From contig NC_081408.1 in the NCBI RefSeq assembly GCF_030272615.1, positions 612,007,673 to 612,071,672 on the forward strand: a stretch of DNA of 64,000 bases, in the 5' to 3' direction. Both the position numbers and the translations under genes were made by a program. This document shows positions 59,501 through 64,000 of this stretch, one piece after another (position 1 is the first letter of the stretch; every line of letters begins with the position of its first letter). The DNA comes from Cryptomeria japonica. Lineage: Eukaryota; Streptophyta; Pinopsida; Cupressales; Cupressaceae. A model generated the notes under the pieces. That model made no database searches. It had not been told where the DNA came from and worked only from the letters and a program-made list of their open reading frames with translations.

Positions 59501-59831
59501 AGACAAGACTTCCCAGCTAGCAAAATTAAAATGCATTTACTTTTCTCCTTGGTTGGATCATACGAAACTTCTAGAAATGTCTTTGTTTTTTTAATAGAAG
59601 TTTAGTGGTCATTTTGTAGTTAGTTTTATTGGAGATAATGAGAAGAAAAGAGTGCAGAGCAGAACAACCACACATTTTCTATAACAACAACTGAAAGAGA
59701 CATCTAGTGCTGTAGCAACAGCCAGTCAGACACAGGGGAGTTTAAACTGTTTTATTTTTTAGAACAAATTTGAAAGCAGCAGCTTTGTAATTTTCTATTT
59801 GGTGTAGATCTTGTAAACATTGGTTTATGAA

Positions 59832-59840
59832 TATAAATAG
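59832..59840 (+). promoter_or_regulatory. LTR TATA box of copia element 4
   Basis: TATAAATAG about 100 bp before the LTR end, as expected for the U3/R boundary of a copia LTR. Confidence 0.6.
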
Positions 59841-59938
59841 AAAAGGAATTTGGGCAAATTCTGTGTTTAAATTTCACTGCACTGTTTCCTTTTACTGCTT
59901 TGTTTTTTCTTTTCATGTCCTCTGCCTCATCCTTCATG

Positions 59939-59950
59939 TGGTATCAGAGC
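59939..59950 (+). other. Primer-binding site of copia element 4
   Basis: TGGTATCAGAGC, an exact match to the plant copia consensus that pairs with initiator tRNA-Met. Confidence 0.92.
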
Positions 59951-60031
59951 CAAAGGTCAGTAAGCTGGAGGTTGTTTGAGTTGAAGTTTCTTTTAAAATT
60001 TCAAGGAGTTTAAAGATTTACATAGCCAACA

Positions 60032-61298
60032 ATGGCAAGCACAAGCACAAGCTCTACAAACCCATAGATTCCACAATTTAATGGCAAGAACTATGACTAC
60101 TGGGGCAGTCACAATGAAGACATTGTTTTGTGCTCAAGATTTGTGGGAATTTGTTGAGAATGGCTACCTAGAACCAGTAGATACAGCAACATATAATGCA
60201 TTGTCTCAAGTAGATAAAGACTTTCTGAAGGAAAATAGAAAGAAAGATTCAAAAGCCCTCTTCTTAATCTTCCAAGGAGTCAATGAAAGCATTTTTCCAA
60301 GGATTCAAAGTGCAACAAAATCCAAACAAGCTTGGGATATTCTACAAATAGCATACCAGGGAATGGACAAAGTAAATACAGCAAAACTACAAATGTTGAG
60401 AAGAGACTTTGAGACCATACTAATGAAGGAGAATGAATCAATAGACTCATTTTTTACACAAATTATTGGACTGGTTAATCAAATCAGATCTCATGGTGAG
60501 GCACTTGAAGAAAGAAGAGTAGTTGAGAAGATACTGAGAAGCCTACCTGCAAGGTTTATGCCAATTGTTGTAGCCATTGAAGAGACTAAGAATCTCTCTC
60601 AATTTTCAGTGGATGAATTATAGGCATCACTCATTTCACATGAGCACAGGCTTAGTAGAACAACAAATTCATCATTGGAGCATGCCTTCAAAACACAAGC
60701 TACAATTAGCCATGGTAGAGGCAGAGGAAGATCAAACTCAAGAGGAAGAGGAAGAAATTCATATAGAGGTGGAAGAAGCAGCCCATCAGACTTAGGTGGA
60801 AGAAGTAACCCATCAACTTCAAGTGGAAGAGGCATCAACCAAAATTTCAATCATAATCAACCCCAAGATCAAAGGTATGATAAGTCACAAGTCCAATGTC
60901 ATTATTGCAAAAAATATGGACATTATTTGAATGAATGTAGAAAGAAACAATATGACAATAGGCAGCAAAATGCAAATTTTACTAAAGAAAATGAAAATCA
61001 GGGCAGTATGTTTTTAGCTTGTAATGTTGCACAGGAACCACAAAAGGATGTATGGTTTTTAGATTCAGGATGCAGCAATCATATGACTGGAAACGCGGAA
61101 CTATTTTCTAGTTTGGATAAGAATATAAAATCAGATGTCACATTAGGCAATGATAACAAAGTTTCAGTAATGGGGAAAGGAAAAATTAATATTCTAAGTA
61201 AGGAAGGGAAAAAAAAGGTTCATTTCAGATGTATATTTTGTCCCTGGATTAAAACACAATTTGATGAGCATTGGGTAGCTTATTCAAAAGGGATATAG
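60032..61298 (+). pseudogene. Copia element 4 gag and protease (broken)
   Basis: ATG at 60032 (MASTSTSSTNP), then a TAG at 60065 (CAG to TAG). The frame shifts by one extra G at about 60102-60105 in KNYDYW/AVTMKTLF. Gag continues as LWEFVENGYLEP and KLQMLRRDFETILMKENESI to a second TAG at 60621. Beyond it: an Arg/Gly-rich stretch, the zinc knuckle CHYCKKYGHYLNEC (about 60898-60940), and the aspartic protease motif WFLDSGCSNHMTG (about 61053-61090) with VMGKGKINI. A frame change near 61215-61230 follows. Gag would coat the particle and the protease cut the polyprotein; neither can be made here. Confidence 0.9.
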
Positions 61299-63999
61299 AG
61301 TATTTTTCAAAAATGAAGAATGCACAATCTTAGATAAGTACCCCAACAATCAACTTATTGCAAAAGTAAAAATGACAAATAATAGAATGTTTCCCCTTAG
61401 GATACACCCAGATTTGAAGGCAGAATTTTCTTAAACACAACAATGAACAAACAAAGGGAAATGTGCAACAGTCACCCAAACAATATTTCAAGCTGAAATT
61501 AAGGATGAAAATTGGTTATGGCATTTGAGATTTGGACACTTAAACTTTGGAGGCTTAAATCTATTGCATAGAAAGAACATGGTAAGGGGATTGCCACTCA
61601 TAGAGAAACCAACAAGATTATGTGAAGGTTGCATTCTAGGCAAATAGTATAGGGAATCATTCCCAATAGGAAAGTCAATGAGGGCAGTAGCCCCATTAGA
61701 GATTGTCCACTCAGACTTATGTGGTCCTATGCAAACATCATCAATTGGTGGAAGATATTATTTCATGACTTTCATTGATGACTATACAAGTAAAACTTGG
61801 GTCTTTTTCTTGAAACATAAGGATGAGGCATTTGATTACTTTCGCCAATTCAAGGCCCTTGTGGAGAAGCAAAGTGGATATTATATCAAAGCATTAAGAA
61901 CAGATAGAGGTGGTGAGTATATCTCAAATGAATTCCAAAGATTTTGCAAGGATAATGGTATTCACAAACAATTTACTACAAGGTACACACCTCAACAAAA
62001 CAGTGTAGCTGAAAGGAAAAATAGAACAATTATGGAAATGGCAAGGAGCATGCTAAAAGCAAAACATTTGTCAAATGAGTATTGGGCTGAAGTTGTCTCA
62101 TGTGCAGTCTATATAATAAATAGATGTCCAACCAAGAGTCTAAAGAATATGATTCCGGAAGAAGCATGGAGTGGAAGAAAACAAAATGTTGCTCACATGA
62201 GAGTGTTTGGATGCGTGGCATATGCGCATGTCCCAAATGAATTAAGAAAGAAGTTGGATAGCAAGGGAGAAAGATGTATATTCGTGGGATATAGCGAAGG
62301 ATCAAAGGCATATAAACTATACAATCCAATAACCAAAAGGGTAATAATCAGCAGAGATGTGCAATTTATTGAAGAGGAAGCATGGGATGGCACCTTAGAG
62401 AAAACAATTAATGTAACAACAAGCATACAACAAGAAAATGGAGAAGAAATTATACCAGCAGGTATTCCTCCAAATGTGACTCCTCCCACTCCCATTCAAA
62501 GTCAGCAAAGTGGTCCTCAAATGACACCATCATCAAGCACAAGGATAGCCTCACATATTCAAGCAAATACTCCTTCAAGTAGACAACAAACACCAACAAC
62601 AATAGGAACTCATAGTGCAGGCCCATCAAGTCCACATTCTATAAGTTCAAATTCAAGTGACACGTCAAATCCAATATTGGCAAGCATGAGAAGACAAAAA
62701 TTCAGAAGTTTAAGAGACATTTATGAGCAAAATGAAGGTGAGAATAACACAGGTCTAAATTCTCTTTTTGCATTATATTCACATCTTGATGATCCCATTC
62801 ATTTTGAAGATGCAATTAAGGATGACAAGTGGATAAAAGCAATGGATGAAGAAATAAATGCAATAGAAAATACTAAAACTTGGGAGTTAGTGAGTATTCC
62901 AAAAGGAAAAGAAGTTATGGGTGTAAAGTGGGTGTATAAGACAAAATGCAATGTAGAAGGAAGGATTGAAAGGCATAAAGAAAGATTGGTTGTCAAGGGA
63001 TACAAACAACAACCAGGTAGAGACTATGATGAAACTTATGCTCCTGTTGCAAGGATGGAAACAATAAGGGCAATCTTGGCTATAGCAGCTCAACATAAAT
63101 GGAAGGTATATCAAATGGACGTAAAGTCAGCATTTTTAAATGGAGTATTAAAAGAGGAGGTGTATATAGAACAACCACTTGGTTCTGAGGTTCAAGGACA
63201 AGAAGACAAAGTGTATAAGTTGAAAAAGGCACTTTATGGTTTGAAGCAAGCACCATGGGCATGGTATAGCAGAATTGACACATACTTCTTGAGCAATAAT
63301 TTTAACAAAAGTGATGGTGAGCCCACTCTCTACATCAAGGAAGGTGATGGTAAGATCTTAATTGTTGTTTTGTATGTAGATGACTTAATATTCACATGAA
63401 ATGATGATAATCTCATTGCTGATTTCAAAGAAACAATGAAAAGTAAATTTGAGATGACTGATCTAGGGTTGTTAAGATACTTTCTAGGAATAGAAGTGCA
63501 TCAAAAGAAGAATGGTATTTTTATTTGTCAATCAAAGTATGCAGATCAGATCTTGAAGAGGTTTAAAATGCAAAATAGCAAGTTTGCTCCAACACCAACA
63601 ACCACAGGTCTTAAATTGAGTAAGGATGATTGCAGCAATAATGTCAATCCAAACCTTTACAAAAGCATGGTTGGAAGTTTAATGTATTTAACTGCAACAA
63701 GACCTGATATAATGTATGAAGTGAGTTCAATTTCAAGGTTTATGGAGACCCCAAAGGAGACACACTGGTTGGCAGCCAAAAGAATACTGAGATATGTTAA
63801 TGGAACAAAGGCATATGGAATCTTGTATGGTGCAACAAATCATTTCAAGTTAGTTGGCTACACGGACAATGATTGGGCAGGCAGTTTAGATGATAGAAAA
63901 AGCACATCAGGTTATGCATTTCATTTGGGTTCGGGAGTTGTTTCTTGGGCTTCCAAGAAACAACCAATTGTTTCACTTTCTACAACTAAATCTGAGTAT
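61299..63999 (+). pseudogene. Copia element 4 integrase, reverse transcriptase and RNase H (broken, window-truncated)
   Basis: HHCC domain: LWHLRFGHLNFGGLN to LCEGCILGK (61510-61645), with stops at 61432, 61444 and 61645 (CAG to TAG). A 573-codon open stretch (61678-63396) carries the integrase core VHSDLCGPM, RTDRGGEYIS, TPQQNSVAERKNRT and GCVAYAHVP. RT follows with WVYKTKCNVEGRIERHKERL, YQMDVKSAFLNGVLKEEVYI, LYGLKQAPWAWY and LYVDDLIFT. TGA at 63397 (GGA to TGA) falls just after YVDD. The same frame continues through DLGLLRYFLGIEVH and RPDIMYEVSS to the RNase H motifs GYTDNDWAGS and SLSTTKSEY at the window end. PWAWY replaces the usual PRAWY. It is the least damaged pol in the window. Confidence 0.93.
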
Positions 64000-64000
64000 A

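Larger units (their letters stand above)
59501..64000 (+). mobile_element. Ty1/copia element 4, decayed, running off the window
   Basis: A 5' LTR ending CCTTCA at 59936 is followed two bases later by a perfect initiator-tRNA-Met primer-binding site, then gag, protease, integrase, RT and RNase H in copia order on the plus strand up to the last base. The 3' LTR lies outside, so the LTR start (placed roughly at 59500) and the target duplication cannot be set. At least eight disabling changes are visible. Confidence 0.9.

Overview
This is nuclear DNA of a land plant with a large, repeat-rich genome. Gymnosperm-like is my best guess, but nothing here fixes the species. The evidence is an AT-rich background, spliceosomal introns, a plant ankyrin-PGG gene, and layer upon layer of old Ty1/copia and Ty3/gypsy elements. 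No bacterial, organellar or viral gene is visible, and no rRNA or tRNA gene was recognised.

Layout. 1-2869: gag-like fragment and LTR-like repeat. 2870-14952: a copia element split at 5765/12950 by a second, complete-length copia element (5766-12949, LTRs of about 1.44 kb). 14953-18472: LTR-like repeat and a copia RT/RNase H remnant. 18473-29972: DNA transposon A. 29977-31892: copia scraps. 31893-54038: DNA transposon C, which contains a solo-LTR-like repeat (32.6-33.8 kb), a Tat-like gypsy element with an antisense plant-mobile-domain gene (34834-43970), and a second transposon of its own family, B (45120-51404). 54039-59450: a low-copy stretch with the only ordinary host-type gene, an ankyrin-repeat/PGG protein in three exons (55616-57769). 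About 59500-64000: a decayed copia element running off the window.

The most interesting content is the DNA transposon family. A, B and C each have termini starting GGGTA (one end degenerate) and a perfect 4-bp target duplication (ATCA, AGGT, AATG). Inside the left arm of each is a pyrimidine or purine microsatellite. Each also carries 358-360-bp satellite-like units (arrays in A and B, one unit in C), short palindromes near the ends, and a multi-exon gene on the minus strand that I cannot assign to a known family. Only A keeps a recognisable transposase gene, now broken. The two genes converge on the satellite array. The 4-bp duplications and transposase motifs fit a Sola-like group, but that assignment is inference.

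Relative ages follow from nesting: the inner copia is younger than the outer one, B and the Tat-like element are both younger than C, and A is younger than the copia remnant it splits. Almost every element gene is broken, and several stops look like CAG to TAG or CGA to TGA changes, as expected from decay of methylated cytosines.
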